This document shows, piece by piece, positions 1 through 8,874 of a DNA stretch of 33,146 nucleotides. Numbering within the stretch: position 1 is the first letter of the stretch; every line of letters starts with the position of its first letter. The notes below the pieces were generated by a model. The model was not told the DNA's origin, did not search any database, and saw only the letters and a program-made list of their open reading frames with translations. Source of the stretch: Lojkania enalia. Lineage: Eukaryota; Ascomycota; Dothideomycetes; Pleosporales. The position numbers were made by a program, and so were the translations under genes. The stretch spans positions 21,147-54,292 of the forward strand of contig ML986830.1 of NCBI GenBank assembly GCA_010094045.1. The letters run 5' to 3'.

Positions 1-504
1 GCAATTCTAATTGTAGGAGATAGGAAGTTCTAAACTTAAAAGCTTTAATTAATAAAAAGTTTTTAAGATCTTATTTAAGTAACTAAATAATTTAATATAA
101 TAGTATATAAGTATTATAATCTAAACTAAATTAGATATATCTTAAACTTAGATATAGTTAAATAAATAATCGATATAATATTATTAAAGAGGCTGTTACT
201 AGTAGTATTAAGTTCTTCTATATAATATAATAGTATAGGTAAGATAATAGGTCTAAATATAGTATAAATCTACTTAAAGGTATATAGAAGTATATAAGAG
301 TTTAGGGACCTAGAAATTCTATTAACACCTATAGGCCTTATATAAAAGAATATAGAAGAACTATTAAGCTACTTATAAGGGAGTATATAACTATATACAG
401 AAGGGAAAAGGGGTAGAACTAGGAGTAGAATAAGATAAGCGAAAAGTTTTAGGATAAGGTTATATATAAAGCTTTTCGTAGAACGATTTCTTTATATTAT
501 TATA
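1..504 (+). repeat. RIP-mutated coding repeat, copy A (unidentified family)
   Basis: This stretch is a diverged direct copy of 22,018-22,524; both copies end within a few bases of the same point (...ttctttatattattat), after which the sequences differ completely. It is A+T rich, nearly free of CpA and TpG, and broken by TAA/TAG. The longer copy reads as one continuous frame when TAA/TAG are taken as former Gln/Trp codons, so this is the 3' end of a multicopy protein-coding unit on the + strand. I recognise no transposase, reverse transcriptase or integrase motif in it. The left part lies outside the window. Confidence 0.6.
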
Positions 505-1244
505 CTAATACTATCTATATTAGAGGTTCTTATATAGAAAGTTAAAATACTAAGTAATTAGCGCGAATTAAAAACTTAATTAATATTAATTTACGATTAA
601 ATTTAAAGGTATAAAAGTTTATTACCTACTTCTATTATTATATTAATTAATTAGCCTAAAAAAGGTACTAAAGTAATATTTTATTTAGCTATATTACTAA
701 AAGGTTAAGTTACTAGCCTTAAAAAAGTAAATAAGGCTACTATAACGTGTAAATAGTATAAAAAGAAGTAGATTTAGAAGTAAAGTACCTTATTAAAAAT
801 AGAGGGAGAGGAGATTATTACTTAAATAGCAGTTAAGTAGTAGTTAAAAGGCAAAATATATTAAGGTAAAGTATGATTAGGTATAAGTTAGTAGGCTTCT
901 ATATACTATAGTTACTATAAAGAAACTAGATATAACTTATATATATATAAGAAGAGTACTATAGATATTATTTAATTAAAGATATATATTATATTTATAG
1001 TATTTTAATATATTGTAAAAATATATTACTAGAATAGTTAAAAAAGTTAATAAAGTAGCGCGCTTACTTATCTAGTATATTAACTTACTACTTATATTAT
1101 ATATAAGAATATTATAGATACTATTTAATTACAGATATATATTATATTTATAATATTTTAATATATTATAAAAATATATTACTAGAATAGTTAAAAAAGT
1201 TAATAAGGTAGTATACTTACTTATCTAGTATATTTACTTACTAT
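505..1244 (+). mobile_element. Fot1/pogo-like DNA transposon, C-terminal half and 3' end (RIP-mutated)
   Basis: Positions about 540-660 match the reverse complement of about 23,480-23,630, which lies in the C-terminal part of the P3 transposase. At about 904-945 the + frame reads as a CCHC zinc knuckle typical of Fot1-like transposase C-termini, but with the Cys and His positions turned into Tyr (TGC/TGT to TAC/TAT, CAC/CAT to TAC/TAT). The unit lacks the catalytic core; upstream it is replaced by the repeat ending at 504. Its 3' end carries a sequence like the P3 terminal inverted repeat (around 1,052-1,090), duplicated in tandem. It is inactive, with many stops. Confidence 0.6.
938..1244. 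repeat. Tandem direct duplication, 153-bp period
   Basis: Two diverged units are offset by 153 bp: 'gatatatatt' at 981 recurs at 1,134, and the block around 1,072-1,091 recurs at 1,225-1,244. Each unit runs from the end of the transposase zinc-knuckle region through the terminal-repeat-like segment. The copies differ mainly by C/T and G/A changes, as expected if RIP acted after duplication. Confidence 0.75.
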
Positions 1245-2154
1245 TTATATTAATCCTTTATATATATATTAAAGTACTTTAACTACTTAATACTAATATT
1301 ATTTATCGTCTAACTATTATTAGAAACTTATATAACCTAGGTTAGTAGAATATTATCTTCTTTATATTATATAGAGAGGTAGTAAATAGTTATAAAGATA
1401 ATAAAAGATAGTATTATTTATCCTATTATATTAATATTCTAGATAACTATAGTCTACTTATAATTATCTAACTAGAGCTACTTTAGTTAATTCTATCTCT
1501 TAAAGCTAGTAATTACTACTTCTATTAATATTACATCTATTATAAAGCTTAATTTATTAAAGTTATATATATCTTTATTAATAATACTATACTTAGCTTT
1601 TATATTCTATATAAGGTAGAACTAGCCTTTTATAACCTTAGAATCTTTATATTTAGCTTTTAAATAGTTGTACTTTTAATTAAATTTAACTTTAAGCTTA
1701 GGTATACGTTTAATAAAATTCTCTATCTAGTTCTTTCTAACTTAGTTAGTAGAGTATATAGCTAATAGTAAATTAGCTATATTTTAAATAGTAGTAAGCT
1801 ATAGTAGAAATTCTCTTATATCTAGATCTAGTATATACTAAATAATTATCTACTTCTTAATCTTACTAAGCTTTATTAAATTAGGCTAGTAATTATATTA
1901 TAGAACTATTCCTTACTTTTATATACTAAGTATACTTTAGGAGATATTATAGATTAATATAATATAATATATAGTTAGTATTATATTTTATTAAAGAGCT
2001 TAGAGTATAAGCTATATTCTAGCTTCTTTTTAAATTAATTCTACAGTTGTTAGTTGTAGTATAATACTATAAAGTATAATTATCGCGATTTTAGTAGAGT
2101 TTTAGCGTTATAATCAGCTCGTTTAGGTAATTAGCTTACTTGTACTATATGTTA
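1245..2154 (-). mobile_element. Fot1/pogo-like transposon, family Q, core start to 5' end (RIP-mutated, truncated)
   Basis: This is a minus-strand transposase fragment. Positions 1,262-1,562 are the reverse complement of about 22,525-22,850 (part of the DDE core), and 1,568-2,053 are a direct match to 32,668-33,146 (N-terminal half). The right end, about 2,093-2,154, carries the Q terminal inverted repeat (taattagcttacttgtac...), which recurs at 32,620-32,663 and, inverted, at 12,448-12,500. The C-terminal half is missing where the preceding element abuts at about 1,245. Stops are dense, so this is a relic. Confidence 0.65.
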
Positions 2155-2619
2155 TATATATTAAACTATACTATTATATAGAGAAGGAGAACTCTAACTT
2201 ATAATATTAAAAACCTTTAGATCTAGATAAATCTATACCTATATAATATAAACCTCTAATTATAAAAAAGAGAGGAAGGCTGAAGAAGTTTATACTAGAA
2301 CCTACATATAAACTAAAGTTAAAACCATCTCTCTGGCTAAGGGGAGGGCTCTAGAAGATCCCTATTCTTGTAGAAGATGCTGCATAAAAAGGATCTACTC
2401 TAGATAAGAATATATATAGCTGGCGCTTTGTAACGGCCCATACCCATAGGGTGCATGGCCATAATAGAATACACACACACACGCACACACACTTAGCCTC
2501 GCCGCACTCAAGGTGAATGGCAACATCTTTCGCACCCACGGGACAACTTCGCCGCCTTGCGAACCCACGCCGGAGCTTCTACAACGACACCTGCTGCAGG
2601 CCCGACCGTGCGCCGTATC
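2155..2619. other. Junction between RIP-mutated DNA and the gene island
   Basis: A+T-rich sequence without CpA/TpG continues to about 2,340. It then changes within roughly 60 bp to ordinary composition, with frequent CA and TG from about 2,380. The stretch contains an AC microsatellite. I see no credible gene here. On the + strand, 2,520-2,619 precedes the NLR start and would include its 5' leader. Confidence 0.6.
2470..2492. repeat. AC microsatellite
   Basis: An AC dinucleotide run interrupted once by a GC. It lies just inside the normal-composition island. Short open frames on the other strand here (Cys-Val runs) are artefacts of this repeat. Confidence 0.95.
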
Positions 2620-3936
2620 ATGAATGGTCTTTCGGGAGTAGCGGCCGTTGTCGCGTAGCTCTGCTCCTAGCACTTAATCACAGTCACGCACGCAAAGGAG
2701 GACATTGAGCGCCTCCAACAAAAGGTGGGTGGTGTCGGGGGAGTCTTCTAAAAGCTTCAATAGCTTCTGGACAGGCAGGACGAGTCACAATGTGCTGGCC
2801 ACCAGCAATGCGGAGCCCGAGCCCGTCCGTCACAACTTTTTTTCAAGACCGGGTTCGCGACGACCTGTAGGTCTTGCCTGCGCCAGCCTTGCTCCGCCAC
2901 GCCATCATGTAGCCAGCCTCAGCCGCCCATCTCTCACATTGTTGTTCGTCTGATTCCGACAAAAGTCGCTGTAGAATCCCCCAGTCTTCCACGTAGGCGT
3001 CTAATTCGACGGCGACGACTGCTGCCCTCGACGCGCGTGAACGAAGCGCCGTGCATTCAGCACCACCTGTCGAGGTATCTACCTCCGAGCAGGCAAGGCA
3101 CAGTCCTTGTGACGAGCCGAACAAGGCGCGCAGCGATGCAGATCGTGGAACACAGCGACATTATACCGATCGAGCCGATGCACGATGCGGCTGCACACGC
3201 TCTCCTTCACAAGAAGCTATGAGATAAAGGTGGCAGGGATGGTAGCATTACCGGGCTAGCGACGGCGCTGGACCACATACCGCTCGCTCCCGTACAGGCG
3301 GCAGCATACATTCGGGAGCGCGCGCCGCAATGCTCAGTGCGGCAGTACCTGGAGGAGTACGGCCAGAGCGACAGCAGAAAAGACGAGCCTGCTCAACCAG
3401 AAGGCGGGCCATCTTCGCCGAGACGAAGCAGCCAGCAACTCAGTCCTTATAAGGTGGCAGATATCATTTGATCACATACGAAGCAAAAGACAGTCAGCAG
3501 CGGATCTGCTGTCGCTGATGGGCTTCTTCGACCGGCAGGGGATACATGAGACTCTGCTCCGCAGCCGGAGCGGCACAGCGCACGAACGCACGACAGACGT
3601 TACAGCCAACGACGGCTTCGAGGGCGATATTATTACCCTGCGCGACTACTCGTTCATTACGGTTACTCGAGACGCGAATACGTTCGAGATGCACAGCCTA
3701 GTGCAGCTGGCTACGCGCACGTGGCTAGAAAACCAGGGCCAACTCGACAAGTGGCGGAAACAGTTTATCCTTAACCTGTGCGCAGAGTTACCTACAGGAC
3801 AGCACGAGGACTAGGGGAAATGCCAGGCGTTATTCCCGCACCCGGGGGGGGGTTATTAGCACAGCGACCTAAAGAAAGGGAAGCACTTGAGCAAGAAATG
3901 CTACATGTATGGATAGTGGTACGTCCCTAATGCCCC
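2620..3936 (+). pseudogene. Broken NB-ARC/TPR NLR (STAND) gene
   Basis: This is a degenerate fungal NLR on the + strand. From the ATG at 2,620 the frame reads like a fungal STAND N-terminal region (MNGLSGVAAVV..., later KEDIERLQQKVGG), with stops at 2,656, 2,668, 2,749 and 2,761. The middle (about 2,790-3,030), where the P-loop should be, is not readable. From about 3,040 the NB-ARC part returns (RYLPPSR, VLVTSRTRRAAM, PIEPMHDAAAHALL), followed after a TGA at 3,221 by PLAPVQAAAYIRERAPQCSV. A small frameshift near 3,375-3,385 leads into SVLIRWQISFDHIRSKRQSA and a winged-helix part (LMGFFDRQGI, FEMHSLVQLATRTWLE). A TAG at 3,812 sits where relatives have Trp. The TPR start fades near 3,936 beyond a run of nine G at 3,844. 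Domain order is inferred from family knowledge. Confidence 0.75.
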
Positions 3937-4102
3937 ATAAGAGGCTCATATAGATGAAGGCAGCGGCCAGGTCTATAAGACGAAAATCAATACTACTACT
4001 ACTACTACTACTACTACTGCTACTGGCCACGATGTACAAAGGACTATCGGAAAACGAGACGACGCCCCAAATTAGTGCGACAAGCAGCACGATATAAGGA
4101 CT
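3937..4102. repeat. Intergenic stretch with an ACT trinucleotide microsatellite
   Basis: The ACT/TAC run spans about 3,991-4,024 with one interruption (gct). On the minus strand it creates a serine run in a short spurious frame. The rest is the decayed end of the NLR pseudogene and the sequence downstream of the minus-strand kinase stop at 4,103. Confidence 0.8.
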
Positions 4103-5554
4103 CTACCCGGTGATTGCAGTATCTGTCATCGAAGGGCCTAAGCAACAACTCCCACAAAATGCGTTGTACGAGCTTTGATATCTTATCTTTTTAACCAGAG
4201 CTTGGGCAGTGGGGCGCAGATGACGCTCATGTTGGAGCATGTCTTCGGCCCACAGTAGTGGGTCATTTGCGGATTTTGGTTCCATTGATCTTAGCGCTTG
4301 GAACCAACCTTTAGAAGCTGGCAAGTTATCGCTATAATACAGTCCACCAGAGCCGTGCGATTCGAAGTATTCCCACATGGACTTTACAGTACAATCTTTG
4401 AGTACGGTGACCATTTCCACAAAGATGCATCCTAATGACCATATATCAGATGATGAGTTACGAGGCTCATAGTTTGCAACTTCGGGAGCGCAGTATCTCG
4501 AGCTTTTAGCCGTGAGGCCGTCGGTCGTGCTGTGTGCAGTGCCGTGAGAGATGCGGGATAACCCGAAGTCCGTAAGCAACACATTGTCCCCTTTTACTAA
4601 GACGTTCTGCGGCTTGATATCTTTGTGTCTGATTCCTGATCGATGCAGATACGCTATTGCAGACGCGAGACATCCAAAGAATGTGGATACGTGACGTTTC
4701 TTTTGTAGCAGTGCGACATCATTTGCGATGTAGTCTGCCAAATTGCAGTCCGCCACAGGAGACATGAGCAACACTAAATAGGATGGGTCCGTATAGCTTC
4801 CGACGAGTTTCACAATGTGGTGATGATCCAGTTTTTTGAGGATATCTAGTTCAGTGATAAAACTTTTCATGCTCGTCCTTGTTTTCTTGAAAGATATGTC
4901 TCGCCGAATTCGCTTTCTTGCATATTCATTGCCGTCTAGCTTACACACCACCTTTTCCACCTGAGCGAACCCTCCAAATCCGAGAAGGCTGATGGGCTCG
5001 AACGGTATTTGTTCATGATCGGCGAAGTGCTTGTGATTCCTGCATCCGTCGATGAGGTCGGTGACTTTTGTGAGCACTACGTGTTGTGCTCGTAAGAACT
5101 CGGTTCTTGCTGCAGGGTTGAGAAGACCAGGCAGTTGCCCTTGAGATGCTGGGAGCCAATAATCATTAAAGTCAAATTCGATGATATTATCGAGCATATC
5201 GATATGATTGATGAAATGAAGGATGATATACGTTCGGGCAACGGTACTCCACCTCTTCTCGAAATCGCCTAGCCGATCGGAGATCTGTAAGATTTCAGAT
5301 TCTGAGAACCTAGAACACTCAAGCCCTGCCTTGGCTGACAACTCAATCTCTTGTGCAGATTTCCAACAGTGACTCCTTGTATCCATGTCCACTGGCCTCT
5401 TGATCTTCTGGTATATGTACTCATTTATTTCGTTGTACACTTGTTCTTCCGTCCGCTGGGAGAAAATCGGCTTAGAAGATGTGAGAAGGGGCTGTTGGCC
5501 GGGCGTCATCGGGCCGATTTGTGACTGGCAAGGAGCGCAAAAAAAGTATCCCAT
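4103..5554 (-). CDS. Ser/Thr protein kinase with accessory N-terminal region (kinase 1)
   Basis: A 483-residue eukaryotic protein kinase on the minus strand. The glycine loop LGFGGFAQV is at 191-199, the ATP-binding Lys at K214 (ARK), the helix-C Glu probably E235, and the catalytic loop at 308-318 (IRHKDIKPQNV), with Lys in place of the usual Arg of HRD. DFG is at 329-331, APE at 356-358 and the F-helix Asp at D370. Residues about 82-175 precede the kinase and align with the same part of the ankyrin kinase next door (LPxxLxPxxRxxFxRxQ-type pattern), so the two are paralogues. The C-terminus has a Cys cluster (FCGSCC) also echoed next door. The start is uncertain: an ATG at 5,643 in another frame probably begins the real protein. 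Substrate unknown; likely cytosolic, with no signal peptide or membrane segment. Uninterrupted by RIP-type stops. Confidence 0.85.
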   Translation of the reverse strand: MGYFFCAPCQSQIGPMTPGQQPLLTSSKPIFSQRTEEQVYNEINEYIYQKIKRPVDMDTRSHCWKSAQEIELSAKAGLECSRFSESEILQISDRLGDFEKRWSTVARTYIILHFINHIDMLDNIIEFDFNDYWLPASQGQLPGLLNPAARTEFLRAQHVVLTKVTDLIDGCRNHKHFADHEQIPFEPISLLGFGGFAQVEKVVCKLDGNEYARKRIRRDISFKKTRTSMKSFITELDILKKLDHHHIVKLVGSYTDPSYLVLLMSPVADCNLADYIANDVALLQKKRHVSTFFGCLASAIAYLHRSGIRHKDIKPQNVLVKGDNVLLTDFGLSRISHGTAHSTTDGLTAKSSRYCAPEVANYEPRNSSSDIWSLGCIFVEMVTVLKDCTVKSMWEYFESHGSGGLYYSDNLPASKGWFQALRSMEPKSANDPLLWAEDMLQHERHLRPTAQALVKKIRYQSSYNAFCGSCCLGPSMTDTAITG

Positions 5555-5643
5555 ATGTCTTCGTCAGAAGCCTTTCCGTCGATAGGGACAAATAGGGTAA
5601 TCAATGGGGTCAGACCGATTTCGCTTGGGTCTATTTGAGACAT
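5506..5643 (-). other. Probable true 5' coding segment of kinase 1 in a shifted frame
   Basis: From the ATG at 5,643-5,641 an open frame of 45 codons (MSQIDPSEIGLTPLITLF..., then SDEDIWDTFFALLASHKSAR) runs into a stop at 5,508-5,506. It overlaps the start of the 483-codon kinase frame in a different register. It looks like real protein, has an ATG in reasonable context and would be met first by a scanning ribosome. A seven-T run lies inside the overlap. Either an intron joins the two frames, or a one-base slip at the T run broke the gene or is an assembly error, or this is an upstream ORF. I favour a broken or mis-sequenced start. Confidence 0.45.
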
Positions 5644-5884
5644 AATGTGTATATAGTATTAATAGTTATAGTAGTGGTGGCGCGATTTGGTTGACCGGAA
5701 TCTAGAGTAGGCGAACAAATCAGATTAGGAAACGTGGTCCTACGTACATATTAGTTCAGCTTCGAAGCCGGATTCGCATCCGCGCATACAGCCCCTCCCA
5801 TGGGCGGGTCTCTACCGACATAGATTGCGTCAACAGTCTATTATCGTTCTACATCAGTGCATCGCCATTCCCAGCGCACTGGAG
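5644..5884 (-). promoter_or_regulatory. Intergenic region upstream of kinase 1
   Basis: These 241 bp separate the stop of the ankyrin kinase (5,885) from the upstream ATG of kinase 1 (5,643); both genes are on the minus strand. Just before that ATG, on the minus strand, is a TATA-like A+T stretch (actatatacacatt). No other element is recognisable. The spacing would suit an independent promoter plus the terminator of the upstream gene. Confidence 0.35.
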
Positions 5885-7858
5885 TTAATACTGCCAGCGA
5901 GGCTTTGGCGAGGCGTCATTTGTTCTTTCCTGTTTTCGAGCCCCCCAACCCTTAGCTGGGATCATCCCACCCCGTCCCCGTCTAGCTCGTACCCCACTTT
6001 TTCCATCCTCGGTCTTCGTCCGTGGTTGAACTGCTCTTCTCTCTCCGTTTCCTTTCTCCCCCCCTTCGCTAGCACGAACTTTTAGCAGTTGGGCAATTCC
6101 TTCATATGGCCACATTTTCGCGAGATCCTCTGCGGTGTGGCCTGCTTTGGTCTTGGCAGTGAGGTTTGGCTTCTTCTCGAGCAGCCGTCGGACTACAGAT
6201 TCGTGCCCATTCCATGCTGCGGTATGTAGCGGGGTGTACCGGAAAACCGGCTCAATAGCATTAACGTCGGCCCCTTTCTCCATTAGTAACGTTGCTACCT
6301 CGGCATGCCCATTCTCAGCAGCCCAGTGCAGCGCCGACTTCCCGTCCTTGTCTTTTTCATCGATGTGAATGTTACGACCCCGCTCGAGCAACAAGCGAAC
6401 CAGTGAGATTTGCCCATTTTGTGAGCTTCGGTGCAGGGCCGTCAGTCCTTCTATGTCCTTCAAGTTAGGATTGGTACCTGTGTCAAGCAGTTGCGTAAGA
6501 TGCTCTTCGTCTTGTGTTGTGATAGCGTCACGGAGAGAATCGACACCAAACGCCGTCTCCTCCTCCGACTCGGTACAGCAGATCCCGTGGAACTTGGTGG
6601 AATTAGTCGATTGATCGGAATCGTGTCCGGGACTCCATATCAATTTTACCAGCTTCTTGGAATTCGGTCGGCGCTTAGGGTCCTCTTCCAGCATTTGCTC
6701 AATCCAAACAAACGGCCTATTTTCGTCTTGTGGGCGCTCGTTGCTTTTGAGGCGCTGGATCCAGAGAGAAGTAGCTGGTAGGTTGCCACTAAAAGTTTGA
6801 GCTTCTTCTCCGTTTTCTCGAAAGAAAGTATTCATTGTTTGTAGCCACTCTCCTCTCAAAACTGTTATGATTTCCAAGAACACGCATCCGAGGGAGAATA
6901 TGTCGGACTTGTGATTGACGGGCTTCCGTTTTACAACCTCTGGTGCACAATATTTGGCGGTTCGAAACTTCTCAGTCTCCGTGGTGCTTCTCAAAGCGGG
7001 GGTCGCACCCCAGTCGTAAGCAAGCCCGAAGTCCGTTAGCAGCACAGTGCGCTCCCTGATTAGGATATTCGAAAGTTTTATATCTTTGTGACGAACTTTT
7101 CGAGTGTAATGGAGATAGCGTAGGGCATGCGCAAGGCAACCAAAGTAGGTCCACAACCAAGACTTCTTGTCGTTTTGTTGTTGAGCGCTAACCAAGAAAG
7201 TTTCTAGGTTGCATTCCGCAATGGGGGACATGATGATGCCGACATGGGTTGGGGTCGCAAAGCTCCCAATATACTGGATAATATGATGATGAACCGTACC
7301 CGTAAGGCTTTCCATTTCCCTCGTGAAGTATTTCCTTCCCATCTCGAATGCTTTTTGCTTATGGATTCGTTTGAGAGCGTACGGCTGTCCGTCTGTGCGT
7401 CTTTTCACTGTGAAGACTTCTCCAGAACCTCCAGCACCCAAACGCTCGCCAAAATCGAAAACCGATTCTAGTTCCCCATCGGCCAAGTTCAAGTTCACGC
7501 CATCCTTGACAATGAGTTCCTTCGCAAGGACAGCGTCTTGATCGCGGATAAACCGAGCTGAAACGCCAGGATCCAAATTGCTCGGCAGCTCTTGTCCCCG
7601 ATAGGGGAACCATGTATCTCTGTGCCCTTCCTTGATAAGATTGTCCATGTGTGTCAAGCCATCTATCCCACTGATCAGATACAGAACGATGCATAGCCGA
7701 GGATGGAGGGCCCAATCGTTTCTGCCCTGACTCTGAAGGAGCCGCGATATTTCTTCGACCTCCGCATCTGAGTATCTGCCTGTGGTGCGCTCTGGCGGGA
7801 CGAATTTGCTGAATCTAGCCTCGAGAAAGGCTAGCCCAGTGTCATCTAGAGCTGACAT
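5885..7858 (-). CDS. Ser/Thr protein kinase with C-terminal ankyrin repeats (kinase 2)
   Basis: An intact 657-residue minus-strand protein. Residues about 25-125 are the accessory region shared with kinase 1. The kinase domain covers about 135-410: glycine loop GAGGSGEV at 141-148, K163, probable helix-C E181, catalytic loop VRHKDIKLSN at 255-264 (HKD instead of HRD), DFG at 276-278, APE at 305-307, D319. A Cys pair (GICC) near 427 marks the end of the kinase module. About four ankyrin repeats follow (roughly 437-595), the clearest being GLTALHRSSQNG, GKSALHWAAENGH and YTPLHTAAWNGH. The tail is basic and low in complexity (about 598-657). Ankyrin repeats usually bind protein partners, so a recruited-kinase role is inferred. 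The start at 7,858 fits the family N-terminus. No introns, frameshifts or RIP-type stops are seen. Confidence 0.9.
   Translation of the reverse strand: MSALDDTGLAFLEARFSKFVPPERTTGRYSDAEVEEISRLLQSQGRNDWALHPRLCIVLYLISGIDGLTHMDNLIKEGHRDTWFPYRGQELPSNLDPGVSARFIRDQDAVLAKELIVKDGVNLNLADGELESVFDFGERLGAGGSGEVFTVKRRTDGQPYALKRIHKQKAFEMGRKYFTREMESLTGTVHHHIIQYIGSFATPTHVGIIMSPIAECNLETFLVSAQQQNDKKSWLWTYFGCLAHALRYLHYTRKVRHKDIKLSNILIRERTVLLTDFGLAYDWGATPALRSTTETEKFRTAKYCAPEVVKRKPVNHKSDIFSLGCVFLEIITVLRGEWLQTMNTFFRENGEEAQTFSGNLPATSLWIQRLKSNERPQDENRPFVWIEQMLEEDPKRRPNSKKLVKLIWSPGHDSDQSTNSTKFHGICCTESEEETAFGVDSLRDAITTQDEEHLTQLLDTGTNPNLKDIEGLTALHRSSQNGQISLVRLLLERGRNIHIDEKDKDGKSALHWAAENGHAEVATLLMEKGADVNAIEPVFRYTPLHTAAWNGHESVVRRLLEKKPNLTAKTKAGHTAEDLAKMWPYEGIAQLLKVRASEGGEKGNGERRAVQPRTKTEDGKSGVRARRGRGGMIPAKGWGARKQERTNDASPKPRWQY
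7724..7793. repeat. 70-bp segment duplicated exactly at 8,875-8,944
   Basis: These 70 bases within the N-terminal part of kinase 2 recur without any mismatch, in the same orientation, 1,151 bp downstream. The homology stops abruptly on both sides. The segment encodes residues around 22-45 of kinase 2, including the start of the accessory N-terminal region. Confidence 0.95.
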
Positions 7859-8324
7859 ATTGTTCTGCTACGCTGCTATTGTATCAGACGGCTGGTTCGA
7901 GCCCGAGTGGGACGACCGGGGTCTTATCGCGCGGACTAGGAGATCGATTATCGTATCGTAGGAGGGGATCGACGGCCAGAGGGCACGCTATGGAACGGGC
8001 GGTAGAACGACGGTACGTGTGACGACAGGGCTAACGAACCTATGAAACACATTAACAACTATCTGGATAGTTCAGGTTCCGACTAGTGTGCTACCTGCTT
8101 CTACCGATAGGGGTTTAACGGGTGCGATAGCTGTACAAATCAATGTCGTTACGTAGAATAGATGAAGCGTTTGACAGCGAGAATAGAATTTTACCTCACC
8201 CGTATTACAGCAGTCCACGTGGCACAACACTGTAGTGTAACGTATTCCACCGGCCAATGAGCCACCTGTATCAAAATCAACGCGCGCTTTGTACGATTAT
8301 TCAACCGCAACGAAATAAAATACA
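7859..8324. other. Intergenic region upstream of kinase 2
   Basis: Normal-composition sequence with no credible gene. On the minus strand the part next to 7,858 is the expected promoter and leader of kinase 2. The part around 8,200-8,260 (acctcacccgtattacagcagtcc...) may include the terminal repeat of the transposon relic to its right, but no partner repeat is visible to prove it. Confidence 0.4.
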
Positions 8325-8750
8325 TTAATGCTTGTTATGGCCTTGGCTATGGCAATTAGAACACGTTGATGGTGCGCGCTGCCGCACCTGAGTCATCCCT
8401 GAGCCTCCTCCTATTCCGCATTTTCAGCCTGCTAACCAGAAGCCGGCCCTACTAGCCTAGTAGAACGCCTCCTTGTGTAATATACCTTCGGCGCTGCTGT
8501 TGCTTCTGCCTTCTACCTTGATTTTCTGCACGAAGCTCGGTATTTTCCTTTGATAGCAGGGCTGCTGAATGCATGGCTAGCTCCCAGCCTTTTGCCAGCT
8601 GCTCAACTGTGTGTCTAGCAAGGCTCTGAGACTGCGGAAGCAGGTCAGGTACGAGCCTTGCCTGCTGCTTTAGCTGCAGGCCATCTCGAAATTCTAAAGG
8701 CGATTGAGCATAGATCCTGCTAGTGTTTAGATCCTCTGCGGTGGTGTTTC
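8325..8750 (-). pseudogene. Fot1/pogo-like transposase C-terminal relic with CCHC knuckle
   Basis: Minus-strand frames read like the C-terminus of fungal Fot1/pogo transposases: a helical basic segment (VEQLAKGWELAMHSAALLS, ENTELRAENQGRRQKQQQ), then ITQGGVLLG and a stop, then, after frame changes, QVRQRAPSTC and CSNCHSQGHNKH, which is a CCHC zinc knuckle lacking its final Cys before the stop at 8,325. The helix-turn-helix and DDE core are absent. Unlike the flanking compartments, this relic keeps its CA and TG dinucleotides, so it decayed without strong RIP, perhaps because the fragment is short or unique. Confidence 0.65.
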
Positions 8751-8874
8751 CTTCATGGTGTATGACCTATACAAGAACTCTCTGAGAAGTGGATTTCGCA
8801 CATACACATATACATACCAAAAAACTCTCTCACTATAGAAGTAGTTGACGCGATCGTGATTGCTAATCCTTTTG
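8751..8874. other. Spacer between transposase relic and duplicated kinase segment
   Basis: About 120 bp with no recognisable coding or repeat feature. Confidence 0.4.

Noticed and set aside
2395..2673. Minus-strand frames with Cys/Val runs
   Set aside because: They are generated by the AC microsatellite at 2,470-2,492 and overlap the NLR 5' region on the other strand.
2843..3124. 93-codon minus-strand frame containing GAGKT
   Set aside because: It resembles a P-loop by chance, but lacks supporting NTPase sequence and lies opposite the NB-ARC part of the + strand NLR, whose motifs are convincing from 3,040.
3869..4090. Minus-strand frame with a serine run
   Set aside because: The serine run is the ACT microsatellite read on the other strand; the remainder has no recognisable domain and overlaps the decayed NLR end.
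6135..6781. Several + strand frames across kinase 2
   Set aside because: They are antisense shadows of the ankyrin-repeat region, which has clear repeats and a full-length frame on the minus strand.
7890..7925. tRNA T-arm-like sequence (ggttcgagcc)
   Set aside because: No acceptor stem, D-arm or A-box fits at the required distance upstream, so it is a chance match.
8072..8257. 61-codon minus-strand frame upstream of kinase 2
   Set aside because: No domain or neighbour support; it probably lies in the terminal region of a transposon relic.
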